Below are positions 8,269-19,000 of a DNA stretch of 64,000 nt, in pieces; position 1 is the first letter of the stretch, and every line of letters starts with the position of its first letter. The stretch comes from Aeoliella mucimassa (lineage in GTDB: Bacteria > Planctomycetota > Planctomycetia > Pirellulales > Lacipirellulaceae), in assembly GCF_007748035.1 (NCBI RefSeq), contig NZ_CP036278.1, forward strand, positions 4,836,001-4,900,000, given 5' to 3'. The notes below the pieces were generated by a model. That model made no database searches. It was not told the origin of the DNA and saw nothing but the letters and a program-made list of their open reading frames with translations. A program made the translations under genes and the position numbers.

Positions 8269-9762
8269 TTATTTCGCTTCGGCTTCTGCCGATTTTGCCA
8301 GATCGTTTTCTGCCGCATCGACTTCGGGGTTGGGGGTCGCGTCGCCGTCGATCTGGCCAGCCAGCCAGCGGATGCCGTTGAGTAGCGACTCCTGATAGGT
8401 GGGGTTGGTCCACACGTCTTCGCGATGGCCAAGGCTCATGTGCATCACGCGTCCCTTACCGTAGTCCTTCACCCAAAGCACAGGTACGTGATAGGGCTTC
8501 TTGAGTTCGGTCTTCTCCATATCCAAGCTCATCAGCACCCGTACCTTCTTGGGTTGCCAATGGTTGAACTGGTAGATCTCGTCGGTAATCACGAAGCTCG
8601 ATCCCCAGGGTTCCGAAGCGGGATGATCTTGGTCGTGCACCTTCACAGTCACCGTAGTGTTGGCAGTCCAAGGGTGGCCATTGAAGCTGCCGCCGATCAT
8701 GTCCCAATAGGGTTCGTAGTCGGCAAAAGTATCGGCTGCCGAGTGAACGCCAAGAAAACCATGGCCTTGTTCTTTGATGTAGGTATCGAGGAACCACTTC
8801 ATCGTCTCTTCGCTGATGGGCAACCGCGATCCGTCGTCGTACATCTTGCCAGTGGTGAAGAACATGACGATGTCGTAGTTCTCAATCAATTCGGGCTTGA
8901 AGTCGTTCTCGACGTCTTTCGTGCAGTCCATGTGAAACAGTCCGGTGCTGATACCGAGCTGAGTCATGATCTTCTCGGTGTGCGAGAGATCGGTCGACTT
9001 GCGGGTGATGGTCGAGTGCTGGAAACCACCGCTCTGGGTGACAAGCAGGATGCGCAACGGCCCCTTCTTTTCGGCAGTCTTCTTCTCGCCTAGCGAGCGA
9101 ATCTTCATGTTGCGGAACCAAACCTGGTGGCCATGGTCCTGCAAGGCGATGTGGCCATTCATTTGCTTAGCAAATGCTTTCCAAGCAGCGAACTTGGTGC
9201 CTTCGATTCGCTTGTTCCAATCGTCGCTGCCGATCTCGGCATCCACGACCTTCTTGCCATTCAACCAGTGCTCCACGTGGTTTCCGTCGACAAGAATGCG
9301 CCCGGTGTTCCACTCGCCGGCTGGTTTCGCGACATCTTCCGAAGGACCATACAGACCGTACAACGAGCCGGAAGCGGTGGTATCGGTCGCTTTGAGATTC
9401 CAGCCTTTGTTGTCGAGCACCTGATATTCGGGGCCAGTGACATAAGAAGGTTGATCAGTTACCTGTACCCCGTAGATGAGTCCGCTGTTCCCCCCTTCGG
9501 AGATCTTCCACTCGAACTTAAGTTCGTAGTTCTCAAACTTCTCCTTGGTCATCAGATCGGGACTTTGCGCGGTACGCGTAAGCACGTCCCCTTCGATCAC
9601 CCAACCTTCTGGAGCCGAGTCGCCTTTGGTGTTGTATCCGCACCAAGCATCAAGCGAGGTGCCATCGAACAGTACCTTCCAATCCTTCGCTTCTTCGGCT
9701 GCCGCAACCTGAGTGAGCCCCAAGCATAAAAAGAGAACCCATGCCAAACGATGGAGACGCAT
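8269..9762 (-). CDS. Secreted DUF1080 (3-keto-disaccharide hydrolase) / ThuA-like fusion protein
   Basis: A 497-residue exported protein with two catalytic-type domains. A signal peptide covers about residues 1-22 (LAWVLFLCLGLTQVAAA). Residues 26-225 are a DUF1080 concanavalin-like domain (WKVLFDGTSLDAW, EFEWKISEGGNSGLIYGV, QDHGHQVWFRNMKIRSL), the fold of bacterial 3-keto-glycoside hydrolases. Residues 238-470 are a ThuA-like, glutamine-amidotransferase-like domain (ILLVTQSGGFQHS, GFLGVHSAADTF, GHPW). I use ATG 9762, preceded by AGGAGG at 8 bases, rather than the TTG just before it. It is followed on the same strand by the Gfo/Idh gene. Together with the separate DUF1080 gene upstream, the set suggests extracytoplasmic processing of oxidised sugars; the exact sugar is unknown. 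Confidence 0.85.
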   Translation of the reverse strand: MRLHRLAWVLFLCLGLTQVAAAEEAKDWKVLFDGTSLDAWCGYNTKGDSAPEGWVIEGDVLTRTAQSPDLMTKEKFENYELKFEWKISEGGNSGLIYGVQVTDQPSYVTGPEYQVLDNKGWNLKATDTTASGSLYGLYGPSEDVAKPAGEWNTGRILVDGNHVEHWLNGKKVVDAEIGSDDWNKRIEGTKFAAWKAFAKQMNGHIALQDHGHQVWFRNMKIRSLGEKKTAEKKGPLRILLVTQSGGFQHSTITRKSTDLSHTEKIMTQLGISTGLFHMDCTKDVENDFKPELIENYDIVMFFTTGKMYDDGSRLPISEETMKWFLDTYIKEQGHGFLGVHSAADTFADYEPYWDMIGGSFNGHPWTANTTVTVKVHDQDHPASEPWGSSFVITDEIYQFNHWQPKKVRVLMSLDMEKTELKKPYHVPVLWVKDYGKGRVMHMSLGHREDVWTNPTYQESLLNGIRWLAGQIDGDATPNPEVDAAENDLAKSAEAEAK

Positions 9763-9789
9763 CAAACCACCCTCCTGATTTCTGAGTAG

Positions 9790-9843
9790 TAAAAAAGAAA
9801 AGCCCAGCGAATAGCCCGCTTTGTCTGGGGGGATCCGCTGGGC
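9790..9843 (-). terminator. Rho-independent terminator after the DUF1080 gene
   Basis: On the minus strand GCCCAGCG and CGCTGGGC (9836-9843 and 9802-9809) form an 8-bp stem followed directly by a T-rich run (complement of 9790-9801). It lies just after the 9865-10554 gene and separates it from the DUF1080-ThuA gene. Confidence 0.7.
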
Positions 9844-9864
9844 GTGGTCATCGAATCAACGCGA

Positions 9865-10554
9865 TTATTCGTCCAGCGGCTTCACCAAAATCTTGCGGAA
9901 GTGCACCTCGCTACCAGGATCGTGGCCCTGGATGGCAAAGGTACCCGACGACAAAACGCGACCCTTGAAACCGTTGGGGCGTTCGACGTCTTCTGGCTCG
10001 GTGTAATCGCAGGTGACTTCGCCGTTTACCTTGATCACAACGTGATTGCCTTTGACGATCACATGCTGGGTGAACCACTCGTTGTCTTTGTGAGGAGCTT
10101 TATCGAGCACGTCCTCCACTGCGTACAGGCCGCCCGACTTCTTGTTGTCGCCATGGCTGCAGTTTACTTGCACCTCGTATCCCTTTTCGGGCCAGCCCGA
10201 TTCCTGGAACTTGGTGTGGAAGTACATGCCGGAGTTCGACTTCGGCTTGGTCATGATCTCGCACTTCCACTCGAAGTTAGTGAAATCGTGATCGCAGACA
10301 TCGCCAGTGTAGAACAGGTGAGCGCGATCGCCGTTAACGATCAGCTCGCCGTCGACCACCTTGAAGGTCTCAGGATTCTCATTGGCTTCCCAGCCGGTCA
10401 GATCTTTGCCATTGAACAGGCTGATCCAGCCTTCTTCTTCGGCGGCTTCTTTGGTTTCGGCAACTTCTTCGGCCGTGAGCCGCCCCGCCCCCAGGGCGAC
10501 GACCCCAACCAGGGCCAAACCCCACATCCAACGCATGCGTACTAGTTCGCTCAT
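9865..10554 (-). CDS. Secreted DUF1080 (3-keto-disaccharide hydrolase) domain protein
   Basis: A 229-residue single-domain protein. A signal peptide covers about residues 1-29 (MWGLALVGVVALGAGRLTA), a short Glu-rich linker follows, and then a DUF1080 domain: GWISLFNGKDLTGWE near the start, FEWKCEIMTKPKSNSGMYF in the middle and GTFAIQGHDPGSEVHFRKI at the end. This is the usual order of motifs in the family, a jelly-roll fold whose studied members hydrolyse 3-keto-glycosides or bind sugars. I prefer ATG 10554 because AGGAG lies 10 bases upstream; the longest frame begins at 10572. It has its own terminator, so it is probably a separate unit from the DUF1080-ThuA gene. Confidence 0.82.
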   Translation of the reverse strand: MSELVRMRWMWGLALVGVVALGAGRLTAEEVAETKEAAEEEGWISLFNGKDLTGWEANENPETFKVVDGELIVNGDRAHLFYTGDVCDHDFTNFEWKCEIMTKPKSNSGMYFHTKFQESGWPEKGYEVQVNCSHGDNKKSGGLYAVEDVLDKAPHKDNEWFTQHVIVKGNHVVIKVNGEVTCDYTEPEDVERPNGFKGRVLSSGTFAIQGHDPGSEVHFRKILVKPLDE

Positions 10555-10957
10555 CTTCTCGAGACTCCTCATAAATGGTGCTCTGAATACTGGAAAAACT
10601 CATGGAGGCAGTGGATTTGATTGTAGCTTCCGCGAATTGCCGTGTCACGCAGCTCAATGCCCCTGTGACAAACAGGCAAATTAGCCACTTTGGGCGACAT
10701 TCGTCTTCGGCTGCCTCGCCCTCCCGGCGGCGGAATCGCATCTGCCTTAAAAGCCTAACACCTAAGTTGTGTGGGTACTTTTATTTTGGTAAGATCACAG
10801 GCTTATCGAAAAGCCGCTTTCCAGGCCTTGGGAGAGTCCCCGAGCCCGGCCAATCGATGTAACCCCTATCACTCAGGTTGGCGACCGGCCTTTTCCTCCC
10901 CCTGCACCGCCCCGTCGGCGTTGCCTCTCGTTTCGCCGCTCGCCAAACAGGTATTTC
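10555..10957. promoter_or_regulatory. Divergent intergenic region upstream of rpsA
   Basis: About 400 bases without a convincing gene, between the DUF1080 start (minus) and rpsA (plus). It should hold both promoters and the rpsA leader. I see no riboswitch-like architecture or terminator. The ribosome-binding region before the rpsA ATG is weak (AACAGG), as is common for S1 genes. Confidence 0.4.
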
Positions 10958-12784
<1,827 letters not shown>

Positions 12785-12850
12785 TCGCCAACCTCACAAT
12801 CGGATCGGCTGTTGCAATCGCACACCGCTCCGCATGAGTGCTAATCACAA

Positions 12851-12887
12851 AGCGGCTCTTGTCCTACGACAAGAGCCGCTTTTTTTG
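12851..12887 (+). terminator. Rho-independent terminator after rpsA
   Basis: A perfect 13-bp stem, AGCGGCTCTTGTC (12851-12863) with GACAAGAGCCGCT (12868-12880), a 4-base loop and seven T residues directly after it. This is a textbook intrinsic terminator 66 bases past the rpsA stop. Confidence 0.93.
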
Positions 12888-13025
12888 TGCGCTGGTTCGA
12901 AGGCCGATTGTTCGTCAGTGTCCGCGCCTTACGCATAATCGGTCCAGGCTACGTCAATCGCAAGGGTTTACAGATTGGCGAGTATCAGGGTCGATACCTA
13001 AAGTATCCTCGCCCACCGTACAAGG

Positions 13026-13071
13026 TGCACGTACCGCCGACGCCCTCCCGCCTTGATCGGCGGTACGTGCA
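13026..13071 (+). promoter_or_regulatory. 15-bp perfect hairpin in the leader of the sigma factor gene
   Basis: TGCACGTACCGCCGA (13026-13040) is exactly complementary to 13057-13071, around a 16-base loop. It has no T-run and ends 26 bases before the sigma factor ATG at 13098, so it is not a normal terminator. It could be an operator for a dimeric repressor, or an mRNA hairpin controlling access to the start codon or stability. Confidence 0.6.
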
Positions 13072-13097
13072 CAGCCTCCAATCGATCCGACCTTATT

Positions 13098-13979
13098 ATG
13101 CCCTCTACCAAGAAGCGCAAATCCAGTTCGTCCGTGCAAACACCGCTGGAAACCTACTTGCGCGAAATCAATGAGACAGCGCTACTAAACGCTGAAGAAG
13201 AAAAGGAACTGGCCATTCGTATTGGCGAAGGGGACGTGACAGCGCGCGACCGAATGGTTCGTGCCAATCTGCGTCTCGTGGTGAATATCGCCCGTGGCTA
13301 CTCCGGCAAAGGCCTCAGTCTGCAAGACTTGATTGAAGAAGGCAACCTTGGTTTGCTGCGAGCCGTCGAAGGATTCGATCCTGCGATGGGTACTCGTTTC
13401 AGCACCTATGCCAGTTACTGGATCAAGCAGTCGATCAAACGAGCTTTGATCAACACCGGCAAGACGATCCGCATTCCCGCGTACATGGTAGAGCTGCTCT
13501 CGAAGTGGCGGCGCGCTACCGCGCGTCTCACCGAGGAGTTGGATCGCACGCCGACGCCGGAAGAGATCGCCCGCATTCTGGGTCTGCCCAAGAAGAAGTT
13601 GCCGATCATCAAGAAGGCGATCAAGATCTACAACGCGACTCCGCAAACGGATCAGGCGGAAGCGGGCTGGAGCCTCGGCGACCTAGTAATGGATGAGCGC
13701 CAACGAACTCCTGACGACACGCTGGTTGAGTCCGACAGCCTGCACCATGTGATGCAGATGCTCTCGTCGATGGACACCCGCGAAGCCACGGTGTTGAAGA
13801 TGCGGTTTGGCCTAGAAGGTCACGAACCGAGAACCCTGAAGGAAATCGGTGAGCAGTTGGGGCTGACTCGCGAGCGAGTTCGCCAGATTGAAACCGAAGC
13901 ACTCAAGAAGATGGCCGCAGGTTTGGAAGATCCTCGCGATCGCAAACTCCTGTTCGGAGCGGTTCGCAAGGACGACTGA
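13098..13979 (+). CDS. RNA polymerase sigma-70 family factor (RpoD/SigA-type)
   Basis: A 293-residue sigma factor with regions 1.2, 2, 3 and 4 but no region 1.1. Region 1.2 is TPLETYLREINETALL. Region 2 includes DLIEEGNLGLLRAVEGFDP and the promoter-melting segment TRFSTYASYWIKQSIKRAL. Region 4.2 contains the helix-turn-helix TLKEIGEQLGLTRERVRQIE. I start at ATG 13098 (MPSTKKRK) because the longer frame's extra 15 residues do not resemble any sigma region. Its motifs are those of primary or closely related group 2 factors; which of these it is cannot be decided from one locus, as planctomycetes usually have several. A striking hairpin lies just upstream. Confidence 0.93.
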   Translation: MPSTKKRKSSSSVQTPLETYLREINETALLNAEEEKELAIRIGEGDVTARDRMVRANLRLVVNIARGYSGKGLSLQDLIEEGNLGLLRAVEGFDPAMGTRFSTYASYWIKQSIKRALINTGKTIRIPAYMVELLSKWRRATARLTEELDRTPTPEEIARILGLPKKKLPIIKKAIKIYNATPQTDQAEAGWSLGDLVMDERQRTPDDTLVESDSLHHVMQMLSSMDTREATVLKMRFGLEGHEPRTLKEIGEQLGLTRERVRQIETEALKKMAAGLEDPRDRKLLFGAVRKDD

Positions 13980-14117
13980 TAGCACCCAGCCCCTACTACT
14001 GCTTGCACTGGCGGCTGATCAGGGGTGGATTGCAGCCTATTTTCTTGACGTTCGGCTTTTTCGCTGCCTAGCATGGAGGATGTGAGTGAACTTTCCGACT
14101 TAGAAAGCATAGACAAC

Positions 14118-14570
14118 ATGAGTCGACTTTACGGGTGCATCATGCTAGCAGCAGTGGTGCTGACAGCAATCGAAGTTGATAATGTGCGCGGGCAAGCGCC
14201 CACTTATCAGCGGCACCGCGATCAGGCGACTCCGAGTCGAGCGGAACCTACCGGCAGGCAGTACGGCGGAGCGATGGATAGCCCCTATGCTGGCCGCAGA
14301 GGTTCCAACTACCAACGACACGGATATGCGGACTCACCGCCGCGTTACCGCGAACCACAAATGTCGGGAGGCTATTTTCAGCGTCCCTACCCTTATCACC
14401 TCGACTACTACCGAATGCGTTGGGGCGGCAGTTACGCTCCCTACTTTGGCAACCTCTATGGTCCACCCAATGTGATCCTGGGAGTTCCCAACTACTACTA
14501 TGGCAACGGCGGCTATTACAGCCCGATGCCGGTCATGCCTTATGGGGCAACACCGGAACCGATGCCATAA
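14118..14570 (+). CDS. Small secreted Tyr/Pro/Gly-rich protein, function unknown
   Basis: A 150-residue protein with a probable signal peptide (LYGCIMLAAVVLTAIEVDNVRGQA). The mature part has low complexity and is rich in Tyr, Pro, Arg and Gly, with repeated YQRH near residues 30 and 70 and tracts such as YYYGNGGYY towards the end. I start at ATG 14118 so that the signal peptide is at the N-terminus; the longer frame starts at 14073. I recognise no domain. The composition suggests a disordered, surface or matrix-associated protein. A second small secreted protein with similar composition follows 27 bases later, so the two are probably translated from one message. Confidence 0.65.
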   Translation: MSRLYGCIMLAAVVLTAIEVDNVRGQAPTYQRHRDQATPSRAEPTGRQYGGAMDSPYAGRRGSNYQRHGYADSPPRYREPQMSGGYFQRPYPYHLDYYRMRWGGSYAPYFGNLYGPPNVILGVPNYYYGNGGYYSPMPVMPYGATPEPMP

Positions 14571-14597
14571 ACGAGACACCGAGCAGGAGGCTCGACC

Positions 14598-14858
14598 GTG
14601 AAACGACTCGTCACTTTTGCCGTACTGCTAGCGCTATCAACCAGCGTGCAAGCAGCACCGCCGCAATCGTTTTCGCCGCCGGCATACACAGCTCCGCCGA
14701 TCGTCGCCCCGTATCCGCAGTACCCTGCGCAACCCATGCAGGTGCAGCCGACCCCTACGTTTCGTTGGGGATGGTTTGGCGCCGATTATTATCGCCCTGC
14801 GACGATCAAACAGCGTGATTACAACGGTGGGTACCGCCAATGGGGTTACCGCTGGTAA
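14598..14858 (+). CDS. Small secreted Pro/Tyr-rich protein, function unknown
   Basis: An 86-residue protein beginning at GTG 14598, with AGGAGG seven bases upstream, a strong ribosome-binding site. The signal peptide is clear (RLVTFAVLLALSTSVQA, cleavage after residue 19 or so). The mature part is rich in Pro, Gln and Tyr (APYPQYPAQPMQVQP) and ends with Trp/Tyr/Arg (YNGGYRQWGYRW). No domain recognised. It follows another low-complexity secreted protein with the same kind of composition; the pair may be structural cell-envelope proteins. Confidence 0.68.
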   Translation: MKRLVTFAVLLALSTSVQAAPPQSFSPPAYTAPPIVAPYPQYPAQPMQVQPTPTFRWGWFGADYYRPATIKQRDYNGGYRQWGYRW

Positions 14859-14870
14859 GCATGGCTATAC

Positions 14871-14899
14871 CCGAACGCGTGACTACTTTCCGCGTTCGG
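14871..14899. terminator. Hairpin overlapping the end of the GH5-like gene, probable shared terminator
   Basis: CCGAACGCG (14871-14879) pairs with CGCGTTCGG (14891-14899), an 11-base loop between them. It spans the stop of the minus-strand hydrolase and lies 12 bases past the plus-strand stop, the usual place for a bidirectional terminator. No T-run. Confidence 0.5.
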
Positions 14900-16019
14900 T
14901 GAGTTGCTTGATCAGCTCGACTTCTTCCTGGCTGTAAGGCTTGCCATCGGAGTAGAACACCTCGTGGTGCCATGGCTTGGGCTCGCCCATGATTGGCATT
15001 TGCCAGGTCTGCCAGGGATAGTTGGTTTGCGTCTTGCCGGCAACCAATCCCCAGTTGTAAGCCCCCACGTTTTCACTCTTCATGATCGGTAGCGCCATGC
15101 GAAAGGTGCTGCCGTTGCCGCGGGCCATGTACTCGGTGCACATGATGGGTCGCCCGTAGGTCTTCAGAGCGTCGATGCGTCCGCGCAACGAATCTTCGTC
15201 GCCATAGTCGTGAAAAGTAATCACGTCGCTCAACTCCGCCGCTGCGGTATGGGTGAGATTCAACTTCTCCGAGTCATCCCAGGGACCACCTTGCCAGAAG
15301 CCGACCGTCAGAGGTTGGCTTGGTCCCACTTCGCGGGCCCAGGCAAATGTCTTGCGGACTAGTCGCTCTGCCCGCTCGTCTTTATTCGGTAGCTCTAACG
15401 GTCCATAGCTGCTAGCGTTGGTATTGCATGGCTCGTTGAACAAGTCCCAAATCAACACCCGCTTGTCGTTGGCGTATCGCTTTACCACTGCTTTCACGTA
15501 GGGCTCAAGGGCATCTTGCCGCTCGTCGTTCGACAGGATGTAGCGACCGGGACTCTGCAGCCATCCGCTGTTATGCACCCCAGGACGAGGGCGGCGCTGT
15601 GGCCCGGCTTGCGAATCGGGATCCCAGACTCCGTCGAAAATCACCACCATCGACCGAATGCCATGGCGGTCGGCAATCTCGAGAAACTTGTCGACCCGCT
15701 TGAAGAATCCATCAGGGTCTTCCTTCCAAGCGACATCGTGCAGGAAGACACGCACTGTGTTGAAGCCAATGTCGCTCGCCCAGCCGAGTTCTATGTCGAT
15801 GGTCTCGGGGTCGAAGGTGTCGGCCTGCCACATCTCGAGCTGATTGATGGCCGTTGCTGGTGCGTAGTTGCAGCCGACCATCCAGGGTAGCTCGTCGTAC
15901 CACTCGTTGGCCTTTTCCGCCGACCATTGCTCGGCCGCAGAAACACTAGAACCACCAAAGCTACCAACTAGTGCGACCAAAGCAGCACAACACGACAACA
16001 AGCTGACCATTCGACTCAT
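14883..16019 (-). CDS. Secreted glycoside hydrolase, GH5/cellulase-like
   Basis: A 378-residue exported TIM-barrel hydrolase. The signal peptide runs through VSLLSCCAALVALVGSFGGSSVSAA. Clan GH-A features are visible: WDLFNEP with the acid/base Glu near residue 200, and IMCTEYMARG with the probable nucleophile Glu near residue 310. GFNTVRVFLHDVAW near residue 85 and RSMVVIFDGVWD are typical barrel strands. I use ATG 16019; the longest frame would add residues overlapping the 3' end of bamA that do not look like a leader. It probably cleaves a beta-linked glucan, mannan or similar; family GH5 is the best guess, but other GH-A families are possible. It begins 62 bases after the bamA stop on the same strand. 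Confidence 0.82.
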   Translation of the reverse strand: MSRMVSLLSCCAALVALVGSFGGSSVSAAEQWSAEKANEWYDELPWMVGCNYAPATAINQLEMWQADTFDPETIDIELGWASDIGFNTVRVFLHDVAWKEDPDGFFKRVDKFLEIADRHGIRSMVVIFDGVWDPDSQAGPQRRPRPGVHNSGWLQSPGRYILSNDERQDALEPYVKAVVKRYANDKRVLIWDLFNEPCNTNASSYGPLELPNKDERAERLVRKTFAWAREVGPSQPLTVGFWQGGPWDDSEKLNLTHTAAAELSDVITFHDYGDEDSLRGRIDALKTYGRPIMCTEYMARGNGSTFRMALPIMKSENVGAYNWGLVAGKTQTNYPWQTWQMPIMGEPKPWHHEVFYSDGKPYSQEEVELIKQLTERGK

Positions 16020-16080
16020 AGGAACCTCGCAATCAAGAAAAGGGTGCGAAGTCCAGAATAATCGAGACCCTGCCGGAATG

Positions 16081-19000
16081 CTACCGGAGGAAGCCAATGC
16101 TGAAGCTGAAGACCTGCGTATCGTCGAAATCGGCCTTGGCCACCGGGAAAGCGAAATCCAACGCAATCGGTGCCGGGCCCATTGCGGGTACTGTAATCCG
16201 GAATCCGAAACCAGGGCTCACCCGGAAGTCGTTGATCTCGACTTTAGGTTCCACGGTACCGAAATCGCAGAACACGACGCCGTGGAACATGTCGTCGGCA
16301 GTGATCGGGAACATGTATTCCACCGAGTTCAACCATAGGAACTCACCACCCACGATTACCCCATTCGAGACCGGCGAAGCTCCTCGGAAGTCGAAACCAC
16401 GCATCGTCGAAAAACCACCGGCAAAGTATTGATCGTAAAGCGGTGTGTTGCTTCCCGAGTAGTCGACCTGACTGGTCAAACTCACCACGTGACGGCCCGA
16501 GTGGTCGGCCCGCTCATGCACCAGGAAGTACTTCTTCGCATCGAATCCGATACGAGGATAGTCGTAGGTGCCAATCACTTGCTCGCCATAGAACTCCAGG
16601 CGATGACCTTGCGTCGCGAGGAACGTGCTATCGCGGGTGTCGTTCACCACCGCGGCTTTGAACCCATGCAGCACGTTGTCGCCTAGCACTTCGGCGAGTT
16701 GAGGCTCGGCCGAGTTCGAGGGATTGCTAATGTTGACGCTCTCGCCGCGGTAGGTGAATACCGTGGAGACATCGCTTTGCACCCACTGGTAACCAAGCGA
16801 GATCTTGCCGCCCAAGCGGCCTTCATCCCAGTCTTCGTACCGACGATCGTAGTAAGAACCAGAAAGTCCCAGACTGATAGGAGTTCCCATCAAGAAGGGT
16901 TCCTGGAAATTCACAAGGTAGCGATTTACTTGCGAGCCAGGAGCTGCCTCGATACGCAGCCGCTGACCACCACCGCGCCAGGCAGTGCCGTTCACGACGT
17001 CTTGCCAGCTACGTGGAGGTCGCCGCCAGTCGAAGTTGCGTTCGTCTAACAAGATCTGTCCAACAACACCAGCGTCGGAGTTGATACCTACGCCGAGCAT
17101 GAAACGACCAGTCTGGGTTTCTTCGAGATCCAGAAACACATCAACGGTAGGATCTAGACTCGTCGGCAGACCATTGGTGCCAGGCACGATCAAATCGTCC
17201 TGAGGATAGGGGGTAATGGGACTGACATTCGTCGGGGGAACTGGAGGAGGTCCAAACGGTCCCTGCTCGTTGTACTGCACCTGATTCACTTGGTTCGCAC
17301 CAGCAGGCACCGCACTCGGCCCGGTCGCTTGTACCACTTGCCCCCCCACTCCAGCTGGCATCAATTCCGAAGCCGAGCGAGGCTCCGGAGTACTACCGCT
17401 GGCCCATCCCACCGTTATGGGATCGGGGGACTGCCCCCGTATGACAGTGTCCTGCAAAGAGGGCACCGTGGGAGCCTGATGGTATGGACTGGAAGTTTTA
17501 AAGTTCAACCCACTGTAAGCTTTGTTTCGAATACCGGAATCGCTAGCTGTCGAACCAACGGGCGTTTTATGTACCGTATACACCGATGGTTTCACTGCAG
17601 TAACTTCCGGTTCCGTCGAATCTCCATCGAAATACAAGTGCACGTCCATATTGCTACCAGGCGTACCAGGAATGCTGGGACGCTCCACCATGTAGGTGCC
17701 CGGCTTTCCTTGCACGGGTACTACTGGATCAGCAGGTTCAGGCGCAGGATTCTGCCCCCGATACACAGGATCGTCGCTGGCAAGCATTTCGTCTTCTACT
17801 TCCGGAATGCGGAAGGAAATCGACGGGAAAACGTTTCGGGAAGGGTCAGCCAAGAACAGGCTACTCGCCTGCAACCGGCGTTCGCTCGCATGGATTTCGC
17901 GAATATCCATGATCTCCCCCGGTTTGATCGACAAACGATTGAGGGCAGTACTGATACGAGTATGGGGATTCTCGCCGCCGATGTGAACGAAGATTCGTCC
18001 GACGCGGTAACGCTCCCCTTCGTCGATCGTGTAGACCAAATCAACCTGACCAGGCTCGTCGAGGTAGCGTACGTCGGCCTTCACGTCAGTAAACACATAG
18101 CCTCGGCTGCCATAGAGTTCCTTGAGCCATTCGACGTCGCCAGTTAGCTTGGCTTGTTCGTACTGGTTGGTGTCTTGCAGCTTCAGGCCTGCTTTCAGAT
18201 CCGTCGTCGCAAAAAGCTCGTTGCCGAGAATGCGAACTTGCCGCACCGACGATTGCGGTCCTTCGTTGATAATCCAACGAATGGTGACTCTGCTATCGTC
18301 GTCGCTCCATTCCAGGATGGGACTGACACGCGCCTGGAAGAAACCAAACTGGCGATAGTAGTTCGTCAGACGGTTTTGATCCGATTCGAGACTCTTCGGA
18401 TCGATGTACCCTTTGAACAAACCAAACAGCATTCCGGGTTTGGTTTGAATCTTGGTCTTCAAGCGGCCATCGCTGGCAAACTGATTGCCTTCGAACTTAA
18501 CCGCCCCGACCTTCTGCTGGGGTCCTTCGTTGATATCGAACACAATCGCCCGATCGCCAGACTGATCTCCCTCTACCACGCGCACCTGCACGCGATTAAA
18601 GCCATTTTCTTTGTAGAGCTGTTCGATTCGGCTACGGGCTTCTTCCACCTGATAGGGACTCAAGGCTCCCCCAACATTCAGCCCTGTTTCCTTCAGCAGC
18701 TTCTTGTCCTTGATGCTGTTGTTACCCAGGAATTCGATGTACCGAACCGTGGGACGTTCGACGACCTTAAAAATGACGACGACACCATCGTTGCTTTGGT
18801 CGGTATAGGTTTCCACGTTCACAAACCAAGGGAGCGTAAACAGTCGCTTCACGTCAGCTTGTACCAACAGTGGATCGTAGGGACGACCGATACGAGTCTT
18901 GAGTTCTTTAAGCACCGTAGGGGCAGGTACCGAGCGGGCTCCTTCGATACGAATATCAGCAACCACCTGATTAGTGGCGGTTATCGAAGGCCCTGCTCCT

